A model generated the notes under the pieces. That model had not been told where the DNA came from. It worked only from the letters and a program-made list of their open reading frames with translations, and searched no databases. A program made the position numbers and the translations under genes. A stretch of DNA of 64,000 nt from Aricia agestis. Lineage: Eukaryota > Arthropoda > Insecta > Lepidoptera > Lycaenidae. The stretch lies in the NCBI RefSeq assembly GCF_905147365.1, contig NC_056428.1, forward strand, positions 10,074,001 through 10,138,000, written 5' to 3'. Numbering within the stretch: position 1 is the first letter of the stretch; every line of letters begins with the position of its first letter. Shown piece by piece: positions 1 to 11,550 of this stretch.

Positions 1-26
1 ACCCGTGACCCCCAGCTTGAGCTATC
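1..26 (-). repeat. Fragment of tRNA-derived SINE head
   Basis: The first 26 bases match, with a few changes, the tRNA-like head of the SINE at 60828-61108 (the stretch around ACCCGCGACCCCCGGCTTG). It lies in the HDAC1 intron that follows exon 6 and is cut by the window edge. Confidence 0.5.
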
Positions 27-64
27 ATTCAAACAATCATTACAGATAGCATCGGCAAACATAT

Positions 65-178
65 GGTCTTACCACAAAATATTAAACATCGGTTGAACAG
101 TTGTTTTGAGACCATTTAGTACTGAATTTTTCTCTAATCAACTGTTCAACGGGTGTTTAAATCTTTTGTAGTAAGACC
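65..178. repeat. Foldback MITE family A, copy 1
   Basis: A 114-bp element whose ends are inverted repeats: it begins GGTCTTACCACAAAA and ends with the near complement ending GTAAGACC. Each arm also carries the complementary TTGAACAGTTG / CAACTGTTCAA. Two further copies are at 47908-48023 and 48784-48900. This copy sits in the HDAC1 intron after exon 6. No transposase is encoded. Confidence 0.8.
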
Positions 179-228
179 GATAGTATTTTGCTTGGTCAAT
201 AAATTAAAAATAAAATAAATTGTGATAC

Positions 229-2208
229 CTGTCAGGGAATCTGCCCCACATTGCAGTACAACGGCACTTGGTTGGAATGTTTCCATTACTTTGGAAATAA
301 TAGGAACGAAGATGGATTCATATGACTCATCATCCATGCCATCTCGTAGAGGGATGTTCACTGCATAATATTTGCCTTTACCAGCTCCAATATCTCTTAG
401 ATCACCTGCAAGATATTTTTATTGAAAATACTTACTAGATATTGTTATTGAAAATACTTAGAGAGAAAATTTTACAATGGAAATCTCACTGTTATTTTGG
501 ACACAAAAAGAATTTTTTATTATGCTACTAGCTGTCCCGGTGAACTTCGTGTCACTTTAAAACCTTCCCTAGACTTCTATGAATATTTTAAAGACTAAAA
601 TTAGCCCAATCGGTTCAGCCGTGTTCAAGTTTTAGCGTTACTAACACAATTAAATATCCATTTTTATATATATAGATGTTGACTATTGGCTAAACTTAGC
701 TAATATACAAATTTTGAATGATTTACTGTGAAAGAGACAAACAAAATGCAGAGGCAATTATATTTAACACAAATGCAAATGTGTTGGTTTGTGTTAATAT
801 AGAAGTCTTAGAAAAGTAAAAAATTGAGTAATTATAGTTCTAAAACATACCTGTTCCTGGGAAATATTCTCCGTACTTGTGGAAGGAGACCGTCATGACT
901 CTGTCAGTTGTATAAAAAGCTTCTTCCACCCCATCACCATGGTGGACATCTATATCAATGTACAGGACTCGCTGGTGGTACTTCAGTAACTCGAGTATAC
1001 CAAGAACAATGTCATTAACATAGCAAAAACCGGATGCCTCCGATTTCTTGGCATGATGAAGACCTCCACCCCAATTGATACAAATTTCTGATGCCTGAAA
1101 TTTAAAAATATTTCTTATGGTATTTCTATGATAACGTATCAAAATAAAAGCTAAAATTATAACATAGAAAATATCATTTGGCTTATTATCTGATGTTGCA
1201 GACATAATATCATATATACAATAATGATTGTTTTTTTTTTTCATTACCTGTTTGTTTAGTTTCACTGCAGCTGCAACTGAGCCTCCAGCAGATAATTGAC
1301 AAAATTCATAAAGACCGTCAAATACTGGGCAATCTTCCCCAACATTAACTAAAATGTACATAACATTAAATTAGTAAGTATATAATAATTATAAACATTG
1401 GAAACATCGAACAATCAGAATATTTTTGTCCTTTAAAATTGCAATCCAGCAAAAAGAAATTTTATTTCATAATCAAAAAATAAAACTTACATCTCTGCAT
1501 TTGTTTATTGTACTCTGACATGTTATCTGGTCTTATGGAACGCAGAAAACGAATATAATCATCAGAATGAAATTTAGTCATCTCATCAGCGGTGGCTTTG
1601 TGAGGTCTCTAAAATATAGAAATGAAAATGAATGTATGTGTTTTTAATCAACTTAAAATTATTATTAAAATACATTATTCTCTGCAACTTACATAGATTT
1701 CCATCTTTCTGTACAAGCCATAGTTTAACAATAAATTGTGTGTCATACGTATACGATGAGGCTTCATTGGATGCCCTTGACCATAGTAATAATTTCCAAT
1801 ATCACCTAATAATCAAATTACAATAAGAAAATCATTTTTAACTTTTTAGTGGGATGTTACTCAAGTCATTATATAGCTTGACATAAGGTAGTCCGTAGCA
1901 AGTTGTCCGAAATGAGAGCCAATTCATGCCAGCCAATGGCAGAGCTGCATTTGCTACGGACGCCATGAAATGACACGAGTAACATGTCAGTAAATTTCGT
2001 AAGTTAGATTTACTCAAAATCGAGTACTTTTTTTGAGCCAAAAGCAACTAATTATGAATATTGAATGCGTAAAACAAGTAAAAATACAAAAATATATGTA
2101 AAATATAAAGAAACAAATAAAACGATTAAATGGTGGCGGGTAATAAGTAGTATACTCACTATCATAATAATAACACACTCTTTTCTTGCTATGTGGTTGC
2201 ATCGCCAT
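229..2208 (-). CDS. HDAC1: Histone deacetylase 1 (Rpd3), N-terminal part, six exons
   Basis: Class I zinc-dependent lysine deacetylase, the catalytic subunit of nuclear Sin3/NuRD/CoREST-type corepressor complexes. Coding exons on the minus strand are 2160-2208, 1693-1805, 1491-1608, 1248-1348, 851-1094 and 229-405. All junctions are GT-AG and phases agree; together they give about 267 residues of a protein normally 480-500 long, so the 3' half lies left of the window. The start MAMQPHSKKRVCYYYD matches the family. Visible signatures are GNYYYGQGHPMKPHR, the catalytic HHAKKSEASGFCYVND (paired histidines), the zinc site DIDVHHGDGVEEAF and GADSLTG with its zinc-ligand aspartate. No key residue is missing. 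Intron 1 (1806-2159) is longer than the other internal ones, and the intron after exon 6 carries a MITE and a SINE fragment. A continuous 173-codon reading at 840-1361 runs through the intron between exons 4 and 5 and is not the real structure. Confidence 0.96.
527..678 (+). repeat. 3' end of a degraded non-LTR retrotransposon (RTE-like)
   Basis: The segment starts ACTAGCTGTCCCGGTGAAC and runs through a stretch about 'cccaatcggttcagccgtg' to a short TATATATA tail, the layout of common arthropod RTE/CR1-type LINE 3' ends. It lies in the HDAC1 intron between exons 5 and 6. Family assignment is from recognition only. Confidence 0.5.
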
Positions 2209-2394
2209 CGTTATAAGTAATCCGCTATGAAATTACAAAAATACTATAGTACTTCACAATAATTATTATAGCTTTATAATATTATGTTTGGTACGCACTC
2301 CGCACTCCACACACGGTATACAAATCCACAGACACAGATTACTAGTATATATTTGTAGTCCACAGATTACTTACAAATCACAATTGACAAATGA
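2209..2394 (-). promoter_or_regulatory. HDAC1 upstream / 5' UTR region
   Basis: AT-rich DNA just upstream of the HDAC1 start codon. It must hold the 5' UTR and core promoter, but no TATA box or initiator can be named with confidence. It contains one copy (2333-2350, minus orientation) of the 18-mer ATATACTAGTAATCTGTG that recurs at 7377 and 11681. It ends at the target duplication of the hAT-like element. Confidence 0.35.
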
Positions 2395-2402
2395 CAAGTG
2401 AC

Positions 2403-3260
2403 CAGTGTTGCCAGCTTTTTTTTTCTAACCCACCAAATTCAGCAGCGTAAACCACCAGAAACCGCTAAAACCTAAATGGCCTCTCAAACCACCAAAATTC
2501 CACTAAATAACGTATTGACAACAACAACCTATCTGAATATAATTTGAAAATAATACAACAATAACGTCATTATTATTAGATATGAAATAATAATTTTTGT
2601 TACTACAAAAAGGAAAACTTTACGAAAAAATGGCTAAATTTTCCGCTGTGTTTAAACATCCAGAAAACAAATTTGGATAGATTTTACAAAAAAAAATAAA
2701 ACATAGGGACACAGCTCAAGCCTTTCTTTAATCTTTGATGTAAAAAGTACTTAAATAGGTTAAGTTTTGGAGAAGGAATCAGGGGACAACGAATTGTTGA
2801 TTTTCTGCAGTTGTCTCTATCGCGTTCTGCGGTATAGGCTTGTGGTAAGGGAGACGGCTATAGATATTATACGTTGTTTTTTTTCATTTCTCTAGCCCCT
2901 GGTATATCCTCTTAACTAAAGAGTAAAGATGAACGTATTTAGAGGAATCATTGCCATTAACTTGGTCAGTTTGTGAATAATCTTTAGTTCTAATTTTTGT
3001 AATACGGTATTGGGTATTATGTTGTTATTACAGCATTTGCCTTCGCGTGCTAACTTTGCACGAAGTTTAGTTTCCAGTGTGCGTCTTCAAGGGTTAGAAA
3101 CATAATAAAAAAAACTAGTGGTTTAACGTCGAAGCTACCACTAACTTAAATAATCTAATCCACTAAGAAATCCACTAGCCACTAAAACCAAATTTTTCCC
3201 GCCGAAAGGTACGTCTAAACCACCAGATCTAGTGGAAATTCCACTAAGTTGGCAACACTG
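2403..3260. mobile_element. Non-autonomous hAT-like element with 8-bp target duplication
   Basis: The ends are inverted (CAGTGTTGCCA at the left, TGGCAACACTG at the right) and the element is flanked by the perfect 8-bp direct repeat CAAGTGAC (2395-2402 and 3261-3268). An 8-bp duplication and CA...TG ends are hAT hallmarks. The 858-bp body has no recognisable transposase and carries subterminal motifs built on 'accaccag' and 'ccactaa', possible transposase-binding repeats. Confidence 0.82.
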
Positions 3261-3305
3261 CAAGTGACAAATGACAATAGGGTAGATGACATGGTCAAAG
3301 ATTTG

Positions 3306-3705
3306 GAAAAAGCGCGGGAATCTTCGAAAATCGGTCATGTTTTCTAGAAATTTTTAATTTTTGTTTTATTTATTGTAAATATCTTCGATAGTTAGTTTTC
3401 TTTTTATCTTATTATTAGTTTCTTTTAGTTTTTATTTTTATTTGTGCATACTATTTGGTAAGTTTTTTGTATACTTATATTCTGTAAATATGGATGAGGA
3501 CCCAGGGGGGCTGGAAGGCCCCGCTGTTGGCCAATTTATTACTATTCATACTACTGAAAATGTAAATGACTCAAGTATGGACACAGATTCCTCAGTTAAT
3601 AACAAATCTACAAACCGCAAACGCCCTGCTGCATCTAGGCGAGTATGCAGAAAATGCAATAAAAATATTAGGAAAAATCCTGACAAAACAAAACCTGACA
3701 TCAAC
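3306..3705 (+). mobile_element. 5' fragment of a LINE (5' UTR and start of ORF1)
   Basis: Nearly identical to the first 400 bp of the LINE at 12427: the same 5' end (GAAAA..AGCGCGGGAATC), the same T-rich 5' UTR and the same ORF1 start MDEDPGGLEGP, ending at residues KTKPDIN. After 3705 similarity stops abruptly and there is no poly-A. LINEs are normally truncated at the 5' end, so a 5'-only copy must have lost its 3' part by deletion or rearrangement. The reading frame beginning at 3442 is only this stub. Confidence 0.85.
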
Positions 3706-4780
3706 GCCATTTACAACGCCGTTAGGCAAAACGTTGACCGTTCAAGTGTAGCCACCCACTTTAACGCGTTAAAATTATCGCAATAATTGTCGCGTTGTTG
3801 TTCATTGACCAATGATATTCTACTTATACAGATATGTTACGTCCATACTATTTTCCGGCTTAAATCTCTTCCGAACAATTTCCAAATTCAAAATTGCAAA
3901 CATTGACAAATTTGACAGATAAGTGAAACAAAAGATACGAAAAACCATTTACATAAAAGAGACAGTTCTATTTTTAAACGTCGAATCGTATCGCTGTCTC
4001 TTTCTTCGCCTGAGCTATGACGAAAATTCGATTTTTTCCAGATTGTTCGAAAAATATTGAAAATGTAAATAATGGAGATATTTATTGCAATCAAGACATG
4101 TGGTAAGAGATTCCATGTGTTTTGTTTACTTTCGAGTCATAATTGGTACATTTTCGACAAACGCACGACGTCATTTTCAATTTATTTAAGTAAGACAAGA
4201 CGCAGCACGTTCGTGACTGCGCTCGATGCAGACTAAACAACAGACGGCCCAATTGGGCCGTATTTGAATCTTCACAACGCGCGCGGTAGTAACATATCTG
4301 CTTTGAGTTTTTCATCATTGGCATTGACATTAAACGTTAGTGTGGCCCGAACATAACAGATACCATAAAGAATAGAGTGAATTCCAATGACAAATCAATA
4401 GAGAACAGACATATTTAGTATTGCCAGCACATTAGTTTTACTACTAGTTTTTGTAGATTTTTAGCGACTTTTACTAACCATTTAATGATTTACATCAATA
4501 TCTACTGTTTTTATTTTCATATGATACATAATATTAAAATTTATATTTTAAATATTGTCTGAACTCTGAAATCGTGAATAATTTTAATTATTCGTATCAT
4601 CAAAATATTTTGATATTAATACGAATTATAGTGACTGACTTATATAGTAACTTTATTCTTGAATCATAGTTTTTAGCATGCACCAAGAGAACACAGTGTT
4701 TTTGAAGTAGACATAATATTTAGCCTTTTATGATACCTACTTTTCTTATCTCTTGTAACTTGTTACAAAGTGCGTGTTCT
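3706..4780. other. Unassigned intergenic DNA
   Basis: AT-rich with a moderately GC-rich patch at 4200-4290. No supported gene, RNA or repeat structure was seen. The short reading frames here have no recognisable domains. Confidence 0.4.
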
Positions 4781-5410
4781 TAAGGTGGATTCCCACGACC
4801 CGCTAGGCGACAGGCTTCGCCAGGCGCTGCCCCACTTGTGTAGGCCTGTCACGGCCTGTACGTGAGCGTTACCACGGTATATGTCGGCCTGTTGACTGAC
4901 ATTCCAACATGAGCAGTGATACGGAGAATCATAGAATCATTAATTTTGGTTTTTAACTTTCTGCAGGTAGAAATTAAATCTTCTTTTTTGCTTTTTTGTA
5001 CGCTTTTGTACGCTTTCGTGTACGCTCAGGTGCGGCCGCAGGTAAAATTAACGATTACAACTGACGCAGACGCGCCTGTACAGGCCGCGACAGGCACCAT
5101 TGCGCCACGCCGCGCCGCGCCTTTGAACTTACCGACTTCCGATGGATCGAACGGGCGGCCTCATCAGATGCGACGGTTCCCATGGTCTGTCAGTCTGTCC
5201 TGGCGCGGTCTGACCTGTGAGGCCGCCTCCCCATATAGACGAGCGCACTGCCAACGCGTTGGCACACGCGTTGGCAGTGCGCTTACAACGGTGCTTATGA
5301 GTAATCCACACATAGGAAGGTCGGTCAGTATGCTTTGGATCGCGCCAATATGCGGACGGATTCAAAATGGATTTTGAGGCGCTAACAGCTGCAGATGTAT
5401 ATTTATTCAC
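4781..5410. repeat. GC-rich foldback repeat with a perfect hairpin
   Basis: A GC-rich island in AT-rich surroundings. GGCCTGTCACGGCCTGTAC (about 4844) has a complementary partner in the GTACAGGCCGCGACAGGC stretch (about 5077-5096), suggesting a foldback element. Farther right, 5243-5258 and 5267-5282 form a perfect 16-bp inverted repeat (GCGCACTGCCAACGCG) with an 8-base loop. Continuous reading frames on both strands here are a by-product of the GC content. Confidence 0.5.
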
Positions 5411-5465
5411 AGCATAAAATTACTTTGTAAATGTGGACAAGAAAAAGTTTTTAAAGGGTATTCTC

Positions 5466-7017
5466 GAAATCTACACTACTATTATAAAGAGGAAAGATTT
5501 GATTGTTTGTTTGTCTTGAATAGGCTCCGAAACTACTGGACCGATTTGAAAGATTCTTTTACCATTGGAATCCTACATTAATTTTGTTGAACATAGGCTA
5601 AATTTTATTTTGGAAAAAAATAGGGTTCCGTAAGATATTTGGGATTTTCGGACGCAAGGTGTAAAAAATCAACCAGAAATGTTATTTTTTCGCGTACGCT
5701 GCCTAAACTATAAAAGATAGAACCACAAAATGTTCTAAGTAATTGTAGATCTTTTAAATATCTACGAAAAAGTCCGCGACACACTATACCTATCTATGTT
5801 GAGTGAGGCACAATAACCATTTTTTTATTAAAAATCTTGAACTGTTTTTGGACTACATTTAAATGCCTTTATTTCACTCGTGGCATTAATTCTTATCAAA
5901 ATAAATTATTTCATTACTAAGTACAGTTAATGTAGATAAGATTTGGTCGTTGAATTATTAAAATTGGACGTTTGGTTTTAAATTTAATGTTATGGCGAAA
6001 TTAAAATATTACGATTTCTGCTGCACGTTGCGAATTGGGCGTCGTCAAGGCGCGCCGCGCGGTTGTGCTCGCCCGGAGAGTCCACGTAAATATTAATTAT
6101 TATTACCTCGATCATGGGAATCGCAGATACAATAGATTTATAATATAATAGTTATGCGACAGCCGGGTGCCGCTTCATTGATGGGATAATATTATAGTGC
6201 TTCATTAATTAATTACGTTTTGAATGACTATTATTTTTGATTGCTATTATAATTAATTTCTATAACTATAAATCTCCAATAGCAGCAGCCGGCTGCCAGC
6301 ATAACAATTATTGAAGATCTATAGTGTCTGCGATACCCACGATGCCGATGTAGGTATAATTAATGCATATTTTTAAATCTACACTATTTCTGCTGAACAT
6401 AGGCGATAGCCTATAATTATTTAATGAAAGAAAAAAGGGAACCGTATTAACATTAATGTTAATTGTGTAAAAAAACTACCAAAATATTCCATATTATATT
6501 GTAAGCTTTATAAATTATAGACTCAAAGTGATGTACTAGAGTCTTATAAGTTATAGAGGACATTAATATCAACGTAAAAGTCCGCGATATCGTATGTCTG
6601 ACTGTTACAATTATTATCCTACTTTTTAATCTAAAAAAAAAATATCCACAGCCGAACATATAACCTCCTCCTTTTTGGAAGCCGGTTAAAAATATGCAAT
6701 AGTAACGTTACGCCGGTACAAACCAGGCCAAATTACTTAACAGCTATAGCTTAGTATTTACCAGATTTAATTGCAAAATAGTATAAATAATACTATCTTC
6801 TGTAGGTAAGGATAAAATAATCAAACATAACACTTAAAATATATAAAAAAATACAATAAAAATGTGTATAATAATTATATTATAGTAGTTACAGGCTAAA
6901 TAGTGTAATAATAAACCATTTTTATGTTCTGCTTAACATATAGATTGACTAAGAAATAAAGATTTAAAAAAAATATTTAAAAATCAATGTCCACCCGTGC
7001 GAAGCCGGGGCGGACCG
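5466..7017 (+). repeat. Composite Helitron-like non-autonomous repeat
   Basis: The left part (TCTACACTACTATTATAAAG, then TTTGTTTGTTTG and 'actactggaccgatttgaa') and the right end 'cccgtgcgaagccggggcgg' followed by CCGCTA are typical of abundant lepidopteran repeats usually classed as Helitron-derived. The interior is heterogeneous and may hold other insertions. No Rep/helicase coding is present. The unity of the 1.5 kb is uncertain; the two ends are the better-supported parts. Confidence 0.4.
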
Positions 7018-7300
7018 CTATATTATTATAATTATCATAACTATAACTCCGGGCGAACTGATCGCGCGGCTTATGTGTGGATGGAGCGCGAAGCTTGCGA
7101 CAAATGTCCTTTGATCTTTCCGACACCACGCGGCAAGCTCGGAAACGCGTCAGCCAACGTCTAAATACCTACGGCCAACGCGCGAACGTCCGTTCTACAT
7201 ATTGGGCCAACGCGTCAGCCAACGTATTCGCCGATATGGAGTGCCGATTTACGAAATCAGGCCGTGGGAAGCCAGCTTTAGTACTTAGTAGTTTCGTTAA
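7018..7300. repeat. GC-rich repeat with CCAACGCGT motifs
   Basis: A GC-rich block that repeats 'gccaacgcg' and 'cagccaacgt', echoing the hairpin arms at 5243-5282. It probably belongs to the same unclassified transposon group. Overlapping reading frames on both strands carry no known domain. Confidence 0.35.
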
Positions 7301-7619
7301 AAAATAACTAGCAACACTGGTCAGATACCATAGACAATACCAAACACAAATCAATATGACGATTTCAAATATTCATATATACTAGTAATCTGTGTTTCAT
7401 TCTCTCTTTGCCACAAGCAGCGGTCTAGGTAAGTCGTTCAACTTTCAAGTAGGTAATGAATTTATCGATTTTTGTCATTAAGTTAGCGTTAGTAAATTGT
7501 ATGAATTCGTATGTTTATTTAAATCAAGATTAATCGCTTCTGTGAGTTTAAAATGATTATGGTTTTGTAATATTCTTTACGGTGTAAATTGTAATAGAAT
7601 CGAATGTCCTTGGTTCCAG
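7301..7619 (+). promoter_or_regulatory. Probable Rm62 promoter and first non-coding exon
   Basis: This lies directly upstream of the inferred 5' UTR exon of the p68 helicase. It contains the recurring 18-mer ATATACTAGTAATCTGTG (7377-7394), and a good donor (CTAG|GTAAGT at about 7430) that could end an alternative first exon. No TATA box is evident. Confidence 0.35.
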
Positions 7620-10600
7620 ATAGACCCTGCCTCTTCTCCAAAGTACATCATAATTTATCCAGATAATCAATAGCTGAAATTCAGTTTTCGATATGTAAGT
7701 ACGTTTTTATTGTTATACTCTCGAGCAATTTTTATCTATTTTACGCCTTACGAATTTTACAGTTTTAGAGTACGTTACACTTAGATCAATATTTGCCCTG
7801 AAATTGGTAGGTAACGCTTGCGACGTTCTATGCTCTCATGCGGATAAATGTATGAATACAGAAAGAATTTCGTTGTCCTTATTTTATGCTCATCAATTTC
7901 ACAATAGTGGCACGTTGATAGGTTTGCCATAGTGGCACAGAACTTAAGTAATACGTGTACAATTTCCCACGATGGCTGACGCCGCCATTTTGTCTGTCGT
8001 AAAGGCCGCGATTCTATAGTATTAGTACCTACCGTAGTTGAAGTTTGAACTACAAAGAGAATATTCAGTTCAGAATTCAGATAGTTCGATTCCTCAATAA
8101 ATTAGGTTTTGAATGTTGAATTTGTAACCATAAATTTTACTCTTAGGTCTGGAAATTGGAACAACCGGGGAGGAAACAGAGGTTTCGGCGGAGGAAGTAA
8201 ATTTAATGACAAACCGAGATTCGCAAATGGGGGATCGAAATTCGGCGGCGGGGGAGGATTCGGGAAGAAGGAGTTTTCCGGCGGTCAAAACATGCGTTGT
8301 CCCGATTGGAGCTCCATGTCACTACAACCTTTCAACAAAGATTTTTACAATCCTCACCCTGCCGTACTAAATAGATCACCCTACGAAGTGGAGGAGTACA
8401 GAAATCAACATGAGATCTCCGTTACTGGAGTCAAAGTACCCAATCCTATCCAACATTTTGAAGAAGCTAACTTCCCAGACTACGTGAATCAGGGTATTCA
8501 GACCATGGGATACAAGGACCCGACACCTATTCAAGCCCAGGGCTGGCCGATCGCCATGTCCGGAAAGAACTTGGTCGGCATCGCCCAAACGGGCTCTGGA
8601 AAGACGTTGGCCTACATCTTGCCCGCTATCGTGCACATCAACAACCAGCCGCCGGTGCGCCGAGGCGACGGTCCCATTGCGCTAGTGTTAGCCCCCACCA
8701 GGGAGTTGGCCCAACAAATTCAACAAGTAGCTAACGACTTCGGAAATGCGGCGTACGTTCGCAACACTTGCATTTTCGGCGGAGCGCCAAAACGTGAGCA
8801 AGCACGTGACTTGGAAAGGGGCGTGGAAATTGTTATCGCGACTCCTGGAAGACTGATCGATTTCCTAGAGAAGGGAACAACTAACCTACAAAGATGCACT
8901 TACCTCGTTCTAGATGAAGCCGACCGCATGTTGGACATGGGTTTCGAACCCCAGATCAGAAAAATCATTGACCAAATTCGTCCAGACAGACAAACCCTCA
9001 TGTGGTCGGCCACATGGCCCAAAGAAGTCAAGAAGTTGGCTGAAGATTACCTCGGAGAATATGTACAAATTAACATTGGATCAATGCAGCTTTCTGCTAA
9101 CCATAACATTCTACAGATTGTAGATGTTTGCCAAGAACATGAGAAGGAAAATAAGTAAGTATTTACCTATACTTAGTTATCTCATATTACCCTTCCCATT
9201 CTCTAATGCTGGGGCTTCACTAACAAGAAATGCCATTAATTATAGCCTATAATAAATGGTACATAAAGGTGATAATGGTATAACATGTTATAGTATTATC
9301 ACAATAATTAATGGCATTTATCGGTGTGCCCATGATACATTACATAGTTTAATCTACTAATTCACAACTAAACTTTGTACTTTATATATATTTTACACCT
9401 TGATGATGATTTTACTGTGTATGATTAGTTTTGATTAAAATAGGCTAATTATCCTCTAAGAAGATCTGAACCCATACAGTATTTCATTGTATGGAATTGT
9501 TGGAGAACATATTTTATTTAATATTTATTTTTAGGTTAAATGTACTATTGCAAGAAATTGGACAAAGTCAAGAGCCAGGTGCCAAAACTATCATATTTGT
9601 CGAAACCAAAAGGAAAGTTGAGAATATCACAAGAAATATCAGACGATATGGATGGCCTGCAGTCTGTATGCACGGAGACAAGACCCAACAAGAGAGAGAT
9701 GATGTATTATATCAGTTCAAACAGGGTAGAGCTAGCATACTTGTTGCAACTGACGTTGCAGCCCGAGGACTAGGTAATGACAGTTTTAAAACAGTCTCAC
9801 TCTACTGAAATTCATGATGGCTCATATGATGTATTATGCTCGTTGAAATTTTAATCATAAATGATTTTTTGTACTTTCAGAGGCACTGGCGGAAAGTTAT
9901 TGTGTTCTACTTAGTACTTGAGTTTAAACAACATGTCACTGCACTGGATTCCTTCATAATTTCTGATGCAGTTGCATTTTATATTGGAGAATGCAATAAC
10001 TCGTCATTTATAAGGTGCCTCAGTGTGCCTTTCACTGTGACTGGACCCGAGGCCGGAAGCTTGATAGTATGTCCTTAGTTATCGGATACACTTGAAAGTT
10101 GAAAACCTGGTGATGCACTTGATGGTTAAATTACTGATTGCAATATTACTAAAGAGATACAGTGCATCGTTGAAAAACTTGACCAGAAGTTGAGATATAT
10201 GATCGGCAAGAGGTCAAGGGTTTTCTGTTTCGGCCATATGGAGTTTAAGGGGCAAGGAATGTGTAACAACAATTTAGTACAGCCCTTTGATGACTCCCGG
10301 GTTCTGAGTGAGAGGCAACATAGAATTTATTTAGCTACTTGACTTGTGTAACTCATGTAAGTAATAGTCGAGTTACCATAGATATCACACATCTTCAGGC
10401 ATAATATCATTTTACTATTCATATGATTTGATTGTGAATGTGGATTTTGATTTTATGACTCCGATTCCATATTTCTAACATAATTTACTTTGCAGATGTT
10501 GATGGTATAAAGTATGTCATAAACTTCGACTATCCCAATTCATCTGAAGACTACATTCACCGTATTGGTAGAACAGGACGCTCCAAATCAAAAGGAACAT

Positions 10601-11126
10601 CATATGCATTCTTTACACCATCAAATTCAAGACAAGCTAAAGACCTAGTGTCAGTCCTTGAGGAAGCTAATCAGGTAAGCTTCGTTTACAGCTATGGCCC
10701 TTTATTACATAGTAAATCAAGAACTATAGTGTGGTACTATCCTCATACCTTTGGCATGGGTACATTCTTCAATAATGTGACATGAATGCAAGTATGAGGT
10801 ACATTAAAGCAGCTACATGCCTTCGGTGTCCACATACTATGTCTGGATCCCATCCTCAGATGCTGATACATTTAATCATTGACAACTGCAGCACATGTCA
10901 GACATGAGACAGCTTAAACTGTTCGAGAAAATAAGTATTGTTTTTATCACAGGTGGTGAACCCACAGCTGCAGACGATGGCCAGCCGTGGCGGTGGCGGC
11001 GGTGGATGGAACAGGAACAGATATGGTGGCGGCCGTGGAGGCGGCGGATCGTTCAAACGGGGATCTAATTTCGGTCGGGGCAACAGTGGTAGCGCTGGAC
11101 ATAAACGATTTAACAATGAGTATTAA
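7620..11126 (+). CDS. Rm62: DEAD-box RNA helicase p68 (DDX5/Rm62), five coding parts
   Basis: ATP-dependent RNA helicase of the DDX5/DDX17 group, acting in splicing, transcription and small-RNA pathways. Coding exons are 8147-9154, 9535-9773, 10496-10674 and 10953-11126. A leader exon ending at 7694 appears to supply the first two bases (AT) of the start codon, and exon 2 begins with its G, giving MSGNWNNRGGNRGFGGG. An in-frame TGA lies 16 bases upstream of this ATG, and total coding length is exactly 534 codons. The protein has a Gly/Arg/Phe-rich head (1-45), the Q-motif region GYKDPTPIQAQGWP, motif I AQTGSGKT, PTRELA, DEAD, SAT, ARGLD, HRIGRTGR and a second RGG-rich tail. Sizes and motifs are normal for the family. 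The acceptor of the leader exon (about 7619) is less certain than its donor. Its tandem paralogue starts at 24321. Confidence 0.95.
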
Positions 11127-11444
11127 AACTAGTGAATAATTGAGTTAATTTAAGTAATCCTCATATTTGATGTGTGCACGAAATATCTCAAGCAAGTAGA
11201 AATTGTGAATGGTGTTTGAACATATTTATTTAATAGCAAATTTATTCATGTGTAATTGTCTAAATATTTGTTGTCTCTAGATATTTAGAATGAGTATGAA
11301 TAGATATATTTTTTTGCTCTGTGATATTTAAACGAGGATTAACCTTTTTAAGTTACAATGTAATGTTTTTTTGTTTTCACTGTCCCTGACCGTAAATTAA
11401 GATCATTCCATTTTCAGTTCTTCTATTTGATCTATCTGATAAAA

Positions 11445-11450
11445 AATAAA
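11445..11450 (+). terminator. Polyadenylation signal of Rm62
   Basis: A canonical AATAAA 319 bp after the Rm62 stop codon, at the end of an AT-rich 3' UTR. Cleavage would fall about 15-30 bases further on. Confidence 0.7.
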
Positions 11451-11550
11451 CCTATTGAACTGTAATATGTCTTATTTTATTGTATACCACGTTCCCGTTA
11501 AATAAGAGCGCTTACAGACGAACGGCACGTGTCGGCGGCAGTCGACCTTG

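Noticed and set aside
840..1361. Continuous 173-codon frame as an independent gene
   Set aside because: It is two HDAC1 exons plus the intron between them, which happens to be open.
4916..5410. Coding genes on either strand of the GC-rich block
   Set aside because: No recognisable domain, strands overlap completely, and the sequence has inverted repeats typical of a transposon.
7077..7354. Small proteins encoded by the GC-rich block upstream of Rm62
   Set aside because: Overlapping frames on both strands without family features; repeat-derived DNA is a better explanation.
10270..10330. Box C/D snoRNA in an Rm62 intron
   Set aside because: A TGATGA is present, but the nearest CTGA is only about a dozen bases away and no terminal stem is visible.
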